A stretch of DNA of 34,562 nucleotides from Alphaproteobacteria bacterium (lineage in GTDB: Bacteria > Pseudomonadota > Alphaproteobacteria > UBA9655): assembly GCA_027459605.1 (NCBI GenBank), contig DAIDHR010000023.1, forward strand, positions 1 to 34,562. Direction: 5' to 3'. Positions 1 to 9,435 of this stretch are shown here, one piece after another. The translations under genes were made by a program, and so were the position numbers. Below the pieces are notes generated by a model. The model was not told the origin of the DNA and did not search any database. It saw nothing but the letters and a program-made list of their open reading frames with translations. How positions within the stretch are numbered: the stretch's first letter is position 1; each line of letters begins with the position of its first letter.

Positions 1-1
1 G

Positions 2-77
2 TATTTCACTCCCTTCCTGTCAATTTTAACTCCCGCTCTAACTTCCTTCTTCATTCAAACACTTTTGCAGCAGGTTC
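2..77 (+). repeat. Left copy of 76-bp inverted repeat shared with window end
   Basis: Bases 2-77 are identical, base for base, to the reverse complement of 34487-34562. Both copies are open in the same reading frame and encode the same roughly 25 residues (begins YFTPFLSILTPAL, ends FIQTLLQQV). Just after the repeat the sequences diverge completely. The repeat touches both edges of the window, so it most likely marks places where an assembly stopped in a multicopy sequence. It lies inside genes, not at the ends of a transposon. Confidence 0.95.
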
Positions 78-1037
78 CAATTTCTCTAGCCCCCCAAAAG
101 GTTAAACAAAAAATCAAACAGAAGACTATACAAACAACTAACATACATAATACTCATGTTGAACATACACATATTCACCAAACCCTTCAGCAACCTCCGA
201 TTGTTGTGGCTCAGGAAAGTCCATCTTCTGATTCTACAAAAAAGATGGCCCAGTCTACTCAAACGTCCCTTGAGCCAATTCATACACCTCAACCACCATT
301 AGATCTGGTGATCCGTCTCCAGTCATAAATGCTCAAGTTGAAATACCAGTAAATCAGATTCCGCAAGAGATACAGCCAGAAAAGGCCATGATTGTTTCAA
401 ATATCGGCATGTCTTCGCAAGAGATGCATGATCCGACTGTTTCACCTAAAAATTCTGAGACTCCCCAGCTAGATCAAATCCATCCTGTTTCTATGGTGTC
501 TCCTCAAGAGATGATTTCAAAGGACATAGCTGTGGAAAAATTAAAAGAAACCGAAGTTTCTCAACCCTCTCGGGTCCCAGCAATGGAACAACAAATTCCT
601 GATTCCTCTCTTGCTCCGATTGAAACAAAAACAGCACCCGCTCCTCATAGTGAAGTTAACTCTTCTCTCCAGAAATTGCCTCCATCTGAAAAAATTGAAG
701 AGGATCGACTACAAGGATCGAATCCCACAGATAAGACTCAAAAGGAAGAAGATAAGACCATTTCTTTGGAAAACCCAACTCAAAGAACAACCTCCTAAGG
801 CAATGAGGTTAGCCCTGGACAGTAGGTTTTGTTACAAGAGGAGAACCTCTCCTACTTACTGAGCACTGGGTTACGCTTCAATTAAAATACCCCCATAACT
901 TTAGGGAAGAACCTCCTCGGGAGTTCTACAAGTCTTTTGTAGAACTCGGCCTCCAAACTTTTCTCCGAGCAATGACTTTAATCAGCCATTGCCCGTACTC
1001 ATCAGATATCCAAGTTTGCTCAAGAAAAGATGTATGA
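2..1037 (+). pseudogene. 3' part of a frameshifted P/S/T/Q-rich gene, 5' end outside window
   Basis: Three protein-like stretches follow one another in different frames. Frame 2 is open from the window edge to the stop at 326-328: a hydrophobic start, then basic, then His/Thr/Gln/Pro-rich. Frame 1 is open from about 274 to 798 and is rich in Pro, Ser, Glu and Gln. Frame 3 is open from 813 to 1037 and encodes a globular-looking piece containing VTLQLKYPHNF and SFVELGLQTFLRAM. Composition runs smoothly across the breaks near 274-325, and a short passage through frame 2 (about 785-820) would join the second and third pieces. I read this as one gene broken by at least two indels. The first 25 residues equal those of the partial gene at the right edge. 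The function is not recognised. Sequencing indels could mimic this, but every long housekeeping gene here is intact. Confidence 0.6.
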
Positions 1038-1220
1038 TATTAGGAGTTTAGTTCCATGCCAATAAAAAGGACCCACCACCTCTGGTGGAAGTATTAACTA
1101 AGGGGATGGGTTAAAGTATGAGGGCTTACTCTAAATAATAAAAATCAAATTTAATGATTGTTTATCTTGACAGAATCGTTAAAGAAAGTTGTCCTTCTTG
1201 AAGGAACTTTTGGAGATAAT

Positions 1221-2048
1221 ATGTTTAAGGATCGATCTCATCTTAAAACTATCATCGATGAGGCGTGGGAAAATCGCCAGCTCCTCTCTCCCTCAAGTAC
1301 TGGGGAAATTCGAGAAGCAGTTCGGGAAATTCTTTTCGAGCTTGATCGAGGCGAGCTTCGTGTTGCAGAAAAAATTGATAAGCGGTGGGTAACTCATTCT
1401 TGGGTAAAAAAAGCCATTCTTTTATCGTTCAGGCTTAATGATTCTTTTCTCATGAATCACCATTACTCACCTGCCTATGACAAAATTCCCTTAAAGTTTG
1501 AAGAATGGAGCGAGGATCAATTTAAAGAAGCAGCATTTCGGGTTGTTCCAGGAGCCATCGTTCGCCATTCTGCATATATAGCTCCAGGAGCCGTCATTAT
1601 GCCTTCCTTCATCAATATGGGGGCTTATATTGATAGTGGAACAATGATTGACTCAGCGGTGCGGGTTGGCTCTTGTGCTCAAGTTGGTAAAAATTGCCAT
1701 CTCTCAGATAATGTCGGTCTCGGGGGAGTCCTTGAACCTCCTCAAGCCAATCCGGTGATCATCGAAGATAATTGCTTTATTGGTGCGTGCTCTGAAATTG
1801 TTGAAGGCGTTTTTGTTGGAGAAGGGAGTGTTCTTGCAGCAGGCGTTATCCTTACCTCGTCCACCAAAATTGTGGATCGTGAAAGCGGAGAGGTTTCTTA
1901 CGGGAGAATTCCCCCCTATTCGGTCATTGTTCCTGGCGTTCTCCCAGATTCTACACCTACAAAACCAGCCCTTCAATGTGCTATCATCATCAAGCATGTT
2001 GACGAAAAAACACGGTCTAAAACCTCAATTAACGAGCTTCTCCGATGA
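1221..2048 (+). CDS. dapD: 2,3,4,5-tetrahydropyridine-2,6-dicarboxylate N-succinyltransferase
   Basis: DapD transfers succinyl from succinyl-CoA to tetrahydrodipicolinate in the succinylase branch of lysine and meso-diaminopimelate synthesis, in the cytoplasm. The N-terminal helical domain includes IIDEAWENR, then [14 protein letters not shown]. Residues about 100-230 form the left-handed beta-helix of hexapeptide repeats, with the family hallmarks GGVLEP and [15 protein letters not shown]. The C-terminus SINELLR matches the E. coli ending GINELLR. From ATG 1221 the protein has 275 residues, against 274 in E. coli, and GGAG (1212-1215) sits 5 bases upstream. A TTG at 1158 in the same frame would add 21 residues not found in the family, so I reject it. 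The stop overlaps the dapE start (ATGA), so the two are probably co-translated. Confidence 0.96.
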   Translation: MFKDRSHLKTIIDEAWENRQLLSPSSTGEIREAVREILFELDRGELRVAEKIDKRWVTHSWVKKAILLSFRLNDSFLMNHHYSPAYDKIPLKFEEWSEDQFKEAAFRVVPGAIVRHSAYIAPGAVIMPSFINMGAYIDSGTMIDSAVRVGSCAQVGKNCHLSDNVGLGGVLEPPQANPVIIEDNCFIGACSEIVEGVFVGEGSVLAAGVILTSSTKIVDRESGEVSYGRIPPYSVIVPGVLPDSTPTKPALQCAIIIKHVDEKTRSKTSINELLR

Positions 2049-3193
2049 TTGATCCAATTGCATTAAGCCAGGACCTTATTCGTTGCCCTAGCATCACTCC
2101 TCTCAATGAAGGAGCTTTGGAGATTCTTGAACAGAACTTAACTCATCTTGGATTTGCTTGTGAGCGTCTTGATTTTGAAGGAATTGGGAATCTGTACGCT
2201 CGAAAAGGATCAGGGTATCCCCATCTTTGTTTTGCAGGCCATACGGATGTCGTCCCCTTAGGCGATGCTACCCTTTGGACCCATGCCCCTTTTCAAGGAG
2301 AAGTCAAAGATGGCAAGCTATGGGGGCGCGGAGCAGCTGATATGAAATGTGCCATTGCTGCTTTTATAGGCGCCATTGAAGATTTTGTAGAAAAAAACTC
2401 CTTTCAAGGAACCCTTAGTCTTTTAATCACGGGCGACGAAGAAAAAGATGCTGTTTATGGTACCCAATGTGTCCTCCCCTTTCTTGCGCAAAGAAATGAA
2501 ATTCCCGATCTTTGCCTTATTGGTGAGCCCACATCCCTTCATAAAGTAGGGGATACCTTGAAAATAGGAAGGCGAGGCAGCATTACAGGAACCCTTATCT
2601 GTTATGGAAAACAAGGGCATATTGCCTACCCTGATTTTACGGACAATCCCATCCCGCGTATGCTGACCACCCTTAAAACCTTATACGACCATAAATTTGA
2701 TTCAGGCACAGATATGTTTGAGGCCACTCGTTTTGAGGTAACTTCTATTGATGTGGGAAATGATGCAAGTAACATTATTCCCCATAAAATTGAAGCCCGG
2801 TTCGGGATTCGCTTAAATCTACTTCACGATGCTGAAGGCCTATGTCAAGTCGTCCGTTCCATTTGCTCTGAAGTAGCCGGTGAGCATGACCTCACCCTCA
2901 CCATCCATGGAAACGCCTTTTTGACAAAAGATGAAAAAAAGATCAGTCTAATTCGAACGGCTGTTCAGTCTGTAACCGGTCAAAAACCAGCCTTGAGCAC
3001 CTCCGGTGCAACAACAGATGGCCGTTTTATCAGTGCTTATTGTCCCGTCATTGAATGTGGCATGCTTGAAGAAACCATGCACCAAATAGATGAACATGTG
3101 GCCCTTAAGGATATTCATCAATTAAGAGAGATCTACATAGCCATTTTAAAAGCCTTCTACTTGCCAGAATTCTTTCCTTCTGCTAGGCAGTAG
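2045..3193 (+). CDS. dapE: Succinyl-diaminopimelate desuccinylase
   Basis: DapE removes succinate from N-succinyl-L,L-DAP, a dinuclear zinc M20 peptidase-family reaction that supplies lysine and peptidoglycan DAP. The 382 residues match the usual length of about 375. The expected active-site residues are all visible: H66 and D68 in GHTDVV, D99 in GRGAADMK, E132/E133 in GDEEKD, E161 in GEPTS, and H346 in TMHQIDEH. The dimerisation (lid) domain lies between, at about 180-290 (GRRGSITGT onward). It starts inside the dapD stop codon and ends 15 bases before accD. It is therefore the middle gene of a dapD-dapE-accD transcription unit. Confidence 0.97.
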   Translation: MIDPIALSQDLIRCPSITPLNEGALEILEQNLTHLGFACERLDFEGIGNLYARKGSGYPHLCFAGHTDVVPLGDATLWTHAPFQGEVKDGKLWGRGAADMKCAIAAFIGAIEDFVEKNSFQGTLSLLITGDEEKDAVYGTQCVLPFLAQRNEIPDLCLIGEPTSLHKVGDTLKIGRRGSITGTLICYGKQGHIAYPDFTDNPIPRMLTTLKTLYDHKFDSGTDMFEATRFEVTSIDVGNDASNIIPHKIEARFGIRLNLLHDAEGLCQVVRSICSEVAGEHDLTLTIHGNAFLTKDEKKISLIRTAVQSVTGQKPALSTSGATTDGRFISAYCPVIECGMLEETMHQIDEHVALKDIHQLREIYIAILKAFYLPEFFPSARQ

Positions 3194-3208
3194 GGGAAGG
3201 AGAATACC

Positions 3209-4063
3209 ATGAGTTGGTTCACTACTTTTGTCCGTCCCAAGATTAGCGCTCTTATGCGTAAAAAAGAAATTCCCGATAATCTTTGGCACAAATGTTCCCA
3301 GTGCGAACAAATGTTATTCCACAAGGATCTACTCACCCATCAATACGTTTGCCGGCACTGCAATCATCATATGCGGCTCCCTGTTAAAATGCGCCTTGAA
3401 ACTCTGTTCGATCAAGGTCACTACGTTCAGGTTCCTTTACCAGCTGTCCCTACGGACCCCTTAAAATTTAAGGATTCAAAAAAATATACCGATCGCTTAA
3501 AAGCATCCCGCGCTGAGACGGGAGAAGAGGATGGAATTATAATTGCTGAAGGTTCAATTGGGGGATATCCCACTGTCATAGCTGCCTTTGACTTTTCTTT
3601 TATTGGTGGATCCATGGGCATGGCCGTTGGAGAGGGGCTCGTCAAAGGAGCTGAACGCGCTTGTGCTCTCAAAGCTGCCTATATCGCAATCCCTTCTTCG
3701 GGAGGGGCACGGATGCAAGAAGGGATATTTTCTTTAATGCAAATGCCCCGCTCGGTCATTGCTATTGAGCAAGTTAAAGAGGCAGGGCTTCCTTATATTC
3801 CTCTTTTAACAAATCCCACCACGGGAGGTGTTGCAGCCTCCTTTGCCATGCTCGGAGATATTGCCATTGCTGAACCAGGGGCCATTATTGGGTTTACTGG
3901 GGCACGCGTCCTTCAAGAAACCATTCGCCATGCTCTTCCTGCTGGTTTTCAAAGTGCTGAATTCCAGTTCGATCATGGAATGGTAGACATGGTTGTCCCT
4001 CGGTTGGAAGTCCGCAAAAAATTAATTGATATTTTGGGAGTTTTAATGGCAAAACGCCATTAA
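3209..4063 (+). CDS. accD: Acetyl-CoA carboxylase carboxyltransferase subunit beta
   Basis: AccD is the beta half of the carboxyltransferase that moves the carboxyl group from biotin to acetyl-CoA to make malonyl-CoA. A four-cysteine zinc ribbon is at C29, C32, C48 and C51 (CSQC and CRHC). The crotonase-like carboxyltransferase core follows, with GGSMGMAVGEG, SSGGARMQEG, NPTTGGV and IGFTGARV. The length of 284 residues is typical. AAGGAG lies just upstream of the ATG. In many alphaproteobacteria folC follows accD. Here no folC is present and the next genes are two small secreted proteins on the opposite strand, which suggests a rearrangement breakpoint just after 4063. Confidence 0.97.
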   Translation: MSWFTTFVRPKISALMRKKEIPDNLWHKCSQCEQMLFHKDLLTHQYVCRHCNHHMRLPVKMRLETLFDQGHYVQVPLPAVPTDPLKFKDSKKYTDRLKASRAETGEEDGIIIAEGSIGGYPTVIAAFDFSFIGGSMGMAVGEGLVKGAERACALKAAYIAIPSSGGARMQEGIFSLMQMPRSVIAIEQVKEAGLPYIPLLTNPTTGGVAASFAMLGDIAIAEPGAIIGFTGARVLQETIRHALPAGFQSAEFQFDHGMVDMVVPRLEVRKKLIDILGVLMAKRH

Positions 4064-4145
4064 ACATGCGCATGAGCTTGAAGCATCAGGCCCAAAAGTT
4101 TCATTTTCTTTTTTACAGCAACGTCCTTGGTCACAAACTGCTTTC

Positions 4146-4571
4146 TTACCTAACGGCCGATGCTGCAGACTTAATCGTTATAGTTACGCGAGAGTTATGT
4201 CTGCTTCCGCACTGTGGAGTAGCCCAGAATTCATATTTACAAGGAGACGTAGAATTTACTTTTGGTCCGTCAACTGGGCAGTGATGCGTGTGATTTTCGC
4301 TAACTATCTGCCAAAAAGTAGGTGTTTCTCTACTCTCATTATGAAAAACTGCAGAATAAGTCCATGGCCAATTACTATCAGATCCCAAAATGATGGTCAT
4401 CATGCCACTTTGATTTTTCTGGAAATCAAATTCAGGGTGAGTTTGAGCTTGAGAATAAGCTATGGAATTGTATAGAACATGAGCTGAAGGGCAGATAGTC
4501 GGATCTATTGCATTTGCAGAAGATCCCAAAGCAAAAAATAATAAATTAAATAAGTAGAATTTTTTATTCAT
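4146..4571 (-). CDS. Small secreted protein of unknown function, four cysteines
   Basis: This is a 141-residue protein with a clear Sec signal peptide: a Lys pair, a hydrophobic stretch LFNLLFFALG, then a likely cut after SANA. The mature part has four cysteines (TICPSA, HHCPVD, SPCKYEF, PQCGSR) and aromatic stretches such as WPWTYSAVFHN. It should be periplasmic or exported. AGGA sits about 7 bases before the ATG. The spacing of Cys-Pro near the N-terminus and a later Cys-x-Tyr recalls small secreted families such as DUF3757, but I cannot assign it firmly. It is convergent with accD and lies downstream of another small secreted gene on the same strand, with 167 bases between them. Confidence 0.7.
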   Translation of the reverse strand: MNKKFYLFNLLFFALGSSANAIDPTICPSAHVLYNSIAYSQAQTHPEFDFQKNQSGMMTIILGSDSNWPWTYSAVFHNESRETPTFWQIVSENHTHHCPVDGPKVNSTSPCKYEFWATPQCGSRHNSRVTITIKSAASAVR

Positions 4572-4738
4572 TTTATGATCCTTTCTGTTTAGCCTTTTTG
4601 TACTAAGTCGAATACAATATCATGATTTTAACCCTGTTCTTTCGCTTAGATTAATTAATGATTTATCACGGAAAACTTAAAAATTCCTTAATAGGAACCC
4701 ACATCTATAAAAATTTCTGAATTTGCATTCATCGAGGT

Positions 4739-4930
4739 TTAGGGGCACCCGCATTCTTCTTTGCAATGGTCATGAAAATTTTTCCCTGTAATTTCTGTCC
4801 AATACTTCATGCATGGTTTGTAACAAGAATGATCTTGTCTACAAGTCAGAATTGGCGCAGCTTTCACGGGGGCATACATGAAAGAAACTAAAGCTATGAT
4901 TTGAAAAAAACGACAAGTCATGTTCTGCAT
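4739..4930 (-). CDS. Six-cysteine secreted peptide
   Basis: Starting at ATG 4930 gives 63 residues; the next ATG at 4921 gives 60. A hydrophobic signal segment (FFQIIALVSFMYA) ends with a likely cut after PVKA. The mature peptide of about 40 residues carries six cysteines spaced C-x5-C-x3-C-x15-C-x3-C-x1-C and ends GCP. Such density suggests a disulfide-stabilised, defensin-like or toxin-like fold outside the cytoplasm. No family is recognised. The frame continues upstream to 5008, but those extra residues would put charged and polar sequence ahead of the signal peptide. The ribosome site is weak (AGAGAA), so the exact start is uncertain. Confidence 0.55.
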   Translation of the reverse strand: MQNMTCRFFQIIALVSFMYAPVKAAPILTCRQDHSCYKPCMKYWTEITGKNFHDHCKEECGCP

Positions 4931-5051
4931 TTCTCTATTAGTTAATAAATCTATCTGTATTACAATATTATACAAAAAATTTATTAAAAAGTTGTTTATA
5001 AGAGCCAAAAAATCTTATACTATTTTGTATTCAAACAATGAGCAGGAAGAC

Positions 5052-5098
5052 GAGGCGAGGGGCATGGAGCGTATTCTAATCCATGAGTACCCCGCCTC
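5052..5098. repeat. Imperfect palindrome, family copy A
   Basis: The arms GAGGCG-A-GGG-GC-ATGGA and TCCAT-GAGTA-CCC-CGCCTC can pair into a long stem with a small bulge and an internal loop. The loop region holds GTATTCTAATCCAT (5071-5084), which recurs with one or two changes at 19263-19277 and 33323-33336. It lies just past the 3' end of polA. Confidence 0.6.
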
Positions 5099-5136
5099 TG
5101 CAGTCTGATACCCTCATTGGAAGAATGCGAATTGGT

Positions 5137-7836
5137 TTAAACATCTGCCCAAGTCTTTCCCACATTAGCTTCTACCACAAGAGGAACAGAGAGGGAGACA
5201 ATTGATTGCATTGTATTAACAATAAGGGTTTTTGCGATATCAAGATCTTTTTCTGAAATTTCAAAGATAAGTTCATCATGAACTTGAAGAAGCATATGGG
5301 CTCTCAAATCCCTTTCCTTAAAAAGATGATTCAATTTAATCATCGCTTTTTTGATGATATCTGCATTTCCTCCTTGAAGAGGAGCGTTGATGGCTTGCCT
5401 TTCTGCAAACCCGCGTCGACTTGGGTCTCGGCTATGAATATCTGGAATAAAACAACGGCGGCCCAAAAGAGTTGTAACGTAGCCTTTTTCTCGAGCCTCT
5501 TGTTTCATGCGGTCCATATAATCCTGAATGCCCGGATAGAATTTAAAATAGGTTTGAATATATTGTGCTGCACTCTCTTTACTAATTCCTAACTGGCGTG
5601 CAAGACCAAAGGGGCTGATGCCGTAGATAATTCCAAAGTTAATAGCCTTTGCCCGATGGCGAATATCGGGAGTCATTTCAGCAAGAGGAATACCAAATAC
5701 TTGGGAGGCCGTTTCAGCATGAATATCCTTGCCCTCTTTAAAAGCTTTTTGAAGCTCTGGTAAATGAGCTATGTGGGCTAAAAGCCGAAGCTCAATTTGA
5801 GAATAGTCAACAGACAAAAGCTTCATTCCATTTTCCGCCACGAAGGCTGAGCGAATTTTTTTCCCTTCCTCTGTTCGAATGGGAATATTTTGAAGGTTAG
5901 GGTCAGATGAAGCTAAGCGTCCTGTTGAGGTTGCCGTCATAGCATAGGAGGTGTGAACACGGCCGGTCTTGAGATTAATTTGGAGAGGGAGTGTATCTGT
6001 ATATGTACTTTTAAGTTTTGAAAGTTGCCGCCATTCAATCAATCGATCGGCAATAGAAAAACCTTGTTCGGAAAGGCTCTCCAAAACATCAACCGATGTG
6101 CCGTAAGCTCCTGTCTTTCCTTTTTTCCCTCCAGGAAGTTTAAGTTTCTCAAAAAGAACCTCCCCCAGTTGCTTTGGCGATGCAACATTAAAAATGACCC
6201 CCACTTCTTCTTGGATATGCTTTTGAATTTCTTCAAGCCGCCCTTCAAATTCATAACTGAGCTTTTTTAAAATCAAAGGGTCTACCTTAATCCCTCGATA
6301 TTCCATCTCAACTAAAACAGGAATAAGGGGCCGTTCAAGTGTTTCATAAACAGTGCTTTGCTGTTCGCTTAGAAGCCGGGGTTTTAGGAGAGAATAAAGT
6401 TGAAACGTGATATCTGCATCTTCTGCTGCATAGACAAGGGCTTTATCAAGGGGAACTTTATCAAAAGTGACCTGGCTTCGTCCCGACCCCACGACATCTT
6501 GATATTTGATGGTATCATGGTCAAGATATAGCTTTGCCAGCTCATCCATTCCATGGCCATGTTGTCCCCCTTCAAGAATATATGACATAACCATCGTATC
6601 GTCGACAGGGGTAATCTCAATCCCATATTTCTTAAGGACAAGAGCATCATATTTTATATTTTGCCCAATTTTTAAAATTCCCGAATTTTCTAAGAGAGGG
6701 GCGAGTAGATCAAGAACTTCTTTTAAAGGAATTTGCTTAGGCTCTATTCCGGGAGTTAAGAGATCGCGCACTTCCCCTGTGTGGCCAAGGGGAATATAAC
6801 AAGCTTTCGAAGCTCCCAAGGAGAGAGAAATTCCAACTAGCTGAGCTTCCATCGCATCCAAAGAAGTTGTTTCCGTGTCAAAAGCAACGAATCCTTGTGA
6901 ATGAATTGCTTCTATCCATTTTTTTAAGGAGGGTACATCTTGAACCAGTTCATAAGTTGCTTTTTCCTGAGAAGGAGGGGAAATTTCTTTTTCGAGGCGA
7001 TGAATAAGGGCATTAAAAGATTGCTCTTTTAAAAAGGAAAAAGCCTTGTCTGGATCAAAGGGCTTAACTGAAAACGCTTCCATTTTTTCTGTTACGGGGA
7101 CGTCATCTTTAAGCTTTACAAGCTGTTTTGAAATTCGCGCTTCTTTTATATTAGCCAGTAAAGCTTCTCTTCGTTTAGGTTGTTTAATTTCCACCGCCTT
7201 TTCTAAAAGATTTTCTAAAGTTCCATAAGTTTGAATCAACTCAGCAGCGGTTTTAATTCCGATTCCAGGGATTCCTGGGATGTTGTCAGTGGGATCTCCT
7301 GCTAAGGCTTGAACATCCATAACCTGGGCAGGGGGAACTCCAAACTTTTCTTTAACCTCCTCAACCCCAATAATGCGATTTTTTATGGGGTCTAACATTC
7401 GCACAGATCCTCCCACAAGTTGCATCAGATCCTTATCAGAAGAGACAATAGTCACCTCCCCTTCTTGAGAATGGGCATAAGTTGCAATTAGATCATCGGC
7501 CTCATACCCTTCTTTTTCAATGTAGGGTACATTAAAAGCTTCACAGGCTTTCCGAATTAAGGAAAATTGAGGAATCAACTCCGGTGGTGTTTCAAGACGA
7601 TTGGCCTTATAAGCAGGGTAGATTTTGTTGCGAAAATTTTCTCGAGCCGCATCAAAAACGACAACTAAATAATCGGGATTTTTTTCCCTCAAAAGCTTAA
7701 TCAACATATTCGTAAAGCCAAGGACAGCCCCGATAGGTGTCCCATCTGGACGCGTCAGGGGAGGCAAAGCATGAAAGGCCCTAAAAATATAGCCTGACCC
7801 ATCCACAAGGTAAATTTGAGGAGGTTTATGGGGCAT
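5137..7836 (-). CDS. polA: DNA polymerase I
   Basis: DNA polymerase I removes RNA primers and fills gaps in replication and repair. With the start at ATG 7836 it has 899 residues, and AAGGA lies about 8 bases upstream. An in-frame start at 7878 would add 14 residues ahead of the conserved IYLVDGSGYIFRAFH. All three domains look functional. The 5' nuclease is at residues 1-290 (GYEADDLIA, SSDKDLMQL, GDPTDNIPGIPGIG). The 3'-5' exonuclease starts near 315, with DTE at 320-322, NIKYDA and the later YAAEDAD. The polymerase has DYSQIELR at 677, KAINFGIIYG at about 730 and the catalytic HDE at 853-855. Proofreading residues are kept, unlike in some alphaproteobacterial PolA. Confidence 0.97.
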   Translation of the reverse strand: MPHKPPQIYLVDGSGYIFRAFHALPPLTRPDGTPIGAVLGFTNMLIKLLREKNPDYLVVVFDAARENFRNKIYPAYKANRLETPPELIPQFSLIRKACEAFNVPYIEKEGYEADDLIATYAHSQEGEVTIVSSDKDLMQLVGGSVRMLDPIKNRIIGVEEVKEKFGVPPAQVMDVQALAGDPTDNIPGIPGIGIKTAAELIQTYGTLENLLEKAVEIKQPKRREALLANIKEARISKQLVKLKDDVPVTEKMEAFSVKPFDPDKAFSFLKEQSFNALIHRLEKEISPPSQEKATYELVQDVPSLKKWIEAIHSQGFVAFDTETTSLDAMEAQLVGISLSLGASKACYIPLGHTGEVRDLLTPGIEPKQIPLKEVLDLLAPLLENSGILKIGQNIKYDALVLKKYGIEITPVDDTMVMSYILEGGQHGHGMDELAKLYLDHDTIKYQDVVGSGRSQVTFDKVPLDKALVYAAEDADITFQLYSLLKPRLLSEQQSTVYETLERPLIPVLVEMEYRGIKVDPLILKKLSYEFEGRLEEIQKHIQEEVGVIFNVASPKQLGEVLFEKLKLPGGKKGKTGAYGTSVDVLESLSEQGFSIADRLIEWRQLSKLKSTYTDTLPLQINLKTGRVHTSYAMTATSTGRLASSDPNLQNIPIRTEEGKKIRSAFVAENGMKLLSVDYSQIELRLLAHIAHLPELQKAFKEGKDIHAETASQVFGIPLAEMTPDIRHRAKAINFGIIYGISPFGLARQLGISKESAAQYIQTYFKFYPGIQDYMDRMKQEAREKGYVTTLLGRRCFIPDIHSRDPSRRGFAERQAINAPLQGGNADIIKKAMIKLNHLFKERDLRAHMLLQVHDELIFEISEKDLDIAKTLIVNTMQSIVSLSVPLVVEANVGKTWADV

Positions 7837-7970
7837 AGACGTGTCCTTATTTTTGACCGCAATATACTTCCACAACAACAGGATCTTTCTCCTCCGTGTG
7901 GGATGGAATAATGTGGACTTATTTGATGATCAGTGTCAAGGAAAGCCTTTATTTAGGCCAGGGTTACCTT

Positions 7971-8189
7971 ATGAAAATTTTTAAGCATTTTGGTAATGAC
8001 AGACTTGATTTTTCGTCTATGATAAATGACCTTTCCCACAAGGGCCTAACCTGTAGACACATTTTTTGCTGGGTGCCAACCCTTGGTAGTACAGGGGAAC
8101 GCTGGTCACCTTTAGAAAACTTTCTTTTGGAGAATTATTTATTCCCTCAATATAAAAATTTCATGGAACAAGAAGTTTTTTTGAGATAA
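7971..8189 (+). CDS. Possible small protein between polA and the efflux gene (doubtful)
   Basis: This open frame encodes 72 residues from ATG 7971, or 97 from ATG 7896, in the 411-base gap between polA and the transporter. The sequence has a mixed, protein-like composition (FGNDRLDFSSMIND, VPTLGSTGERWSPLENFL), but no signal peptide, membrane segment or known motif. The ribosome site is poor. Apart from this frame, the gap 7837-8247 must hold the divergent promoters. It could be a decayed gene or chance. Confidence 0.25.
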   Translation: MKIFKHFGNDRLDFSSMINDLSHKGLTCRHIFCWVPTLGSTGERWSPLENFLLENYLFPQYKNFMEQEVFLR

Positions 8190-8247
8190 GAAGGAACACA
8201 AAATCGTTTTTATAACTTCTTTGTTTCTTTCAAATTAGGTTAAATCA

Positions 8248-9435
8248 ATGTCGTCTTCGCATTCGCGCCTTCTTGTCCCAATTTTGTGTTTGTTGGCTGC
8301 TCTCGGAATTTTTTCAACATCCCTTTATCTTCCTTCTTTACCAGCTGTGGGACAGGCATTGGGGGCTTCTCAAGAATCTGTACAATTTACTCTAGCTCTG
8401 TTTTTTTTAGGATCTGCTGTTGGGAGTTTGCTTTTAGGACCACTATCCGATCGACTGGGGCGGTTGATTATTGCAAAAGGGGGGCTTCTTCTGTTTATTG
8501 CCGCAAGCCTATGGTGTGCGGAATCACAAGACATTTTAAGTCTTCAATTTGGGCGGTTTTTTCAAGGATTTGCAGCCTCCTCCGGTCCATTGGTTGCAAG
8601 AGCCGTAGGACGAGATTTATATGAGGGGTCCAGTCTGACCCGCTTTTCTGCCACAATTATGATGGTCATTTCTATTTCTCCAGCTATTGCCCCTTCTTTG
8701 GGAGGGCTCATCCAGGCTTATTTTGGCTGGGAAAAAAACTTTTATTTTCTTATGCTCTTTGGGTGTATTGTTGTTTTTGTAGTCTGGATCTGGCTTCCGG
8801 AGACCAATGGAAACCCCAAAAAATTCCCAAATCTTTCTGCAATGCTTAAAAACTACTTTCATTTATTAAAGGATTCTTATTGCGGGGCCCTGTGCCTGGT
8901 GATTGGACTCCAAATGGGGGCTGTCTTTTGCTATATTTCCCTTTCTCCCTATCTTTTTATTACCCTTTTTAAATGGTCTCCCCAGGAGTTTGGGCTTGTC
9001 GGAATCACAAGTGCTTTTGGAAATATGATGGGCTTTGCTTTAGCCCGACATTTTGCCCACCGGATCCATTTTCACCAAGGGATCTTGATTGGTAGTCTTT
9101 TATGCTGTCTGATAAGTTTGGGTTTTATTGGCATTTGCTTCTTCTTTTCTGAAAAATCCTCTTTCCTCGTTCTCTATAGTATTTGCTTTTACAGTGCTTC
9201 GGCGTTGACTGTTGTGAATTCCTCAGCTGCCGCCATGAACCTATACCCCGAGATGGCAGGAACATCTTCTGCTATGGTGGGGGCAGTGCAAATTGGGTCG
9301 GGAGCTTTTGGAAGTACGCTCGCAAGTCTTCTTCCCATCTCCCCCATTGCCTTAGGAATCACCCTAGCAAGCTTAAGTTTGGCGAGCTTTATACTAGGAA
9401 TTTTCATTGAAAAGAAAAAATGGCTGGGGCGGTAG
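8248..9435 (+). CDS. Bcr/CflA-type MFS drug efflux transporter
   Basis: This is a 395-residue inner-membrane proton antiporter of the DHA1 (12-helix) branch, the group that includes Bcr and CflA. It would export drugs or small metabolites. Family signs are the first helix followed by STSLYLPSLPAVGQ, the loop motif GPLSDRLGR between helices 2 and 3, and RFFQGFAAS with ARAVGRDL in helix 4 and the following loop. About 12 hydrophobic segments are visible. The last codons (Trp-Leu-Gly-Arg-stop) are read from the 3' end of the antisense tRNA-Gln gene. The substrate cannot be predicted. Confidence 0.88.
   Translation: MSSSHSRLLVPILCLLAALGIFSTSLYLPSLPAVGQALGASQESVQFTLALFFLGSAVGSLLLGPLSDRLGRLIIAKGGLLLFIAASLWCAESQDILSLQFGRFFQGFAASSGPLVARAVGRDLYEGSSLTRFSATIMMVISISPAIAPSLGGLIQAYFGWEKNFYFLMLFGCIVVFVVWIWLPETNGNPKKFPNLSAMLKNYFHLLKDSYCGALCLVIGLQMGAVFCYISLSPYLFITLFKWSPQEFGLVGITSAFGNMMGFALARHFAHRIHFHQGILIGSLLCCLISLGFIGICFFFSEKSSFLVLYSICFYSASALTVVNSSAAAMNLYPEMAGTSSAMVGAVQIGSGAFGSTLASLLPISPIALGITLASLSLASFILGIFIEKKKWLGR

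Noticed and set aside
1073-1088. Hairpin CCACCA/TGGTGG as a terminator
   Set aside because: It is a 6-bp stem with no T-run after it on either strand.
1158-1220. N-terminal extension of dapD from TTG 1158, and TTGACA at 1167 as its -35 box
   Set aside because: ATG 1221 has a good ribosome site and gives the family length. No -10 box lies 16-18 bases after the TTGACA.
4064-4145. Possible folC relic just after accD
   Set aside because: One frame reads protein-like for about 40 codons, but nothing in it matches FolC motifs that I can recognise.
8617-9407. Minus-strand ORFs inside the efflux gene, and similar shadow frames in other genes
   Set aside because: They lie fully inside well-supported genes, lack ribosome sites and have low-quality composition.
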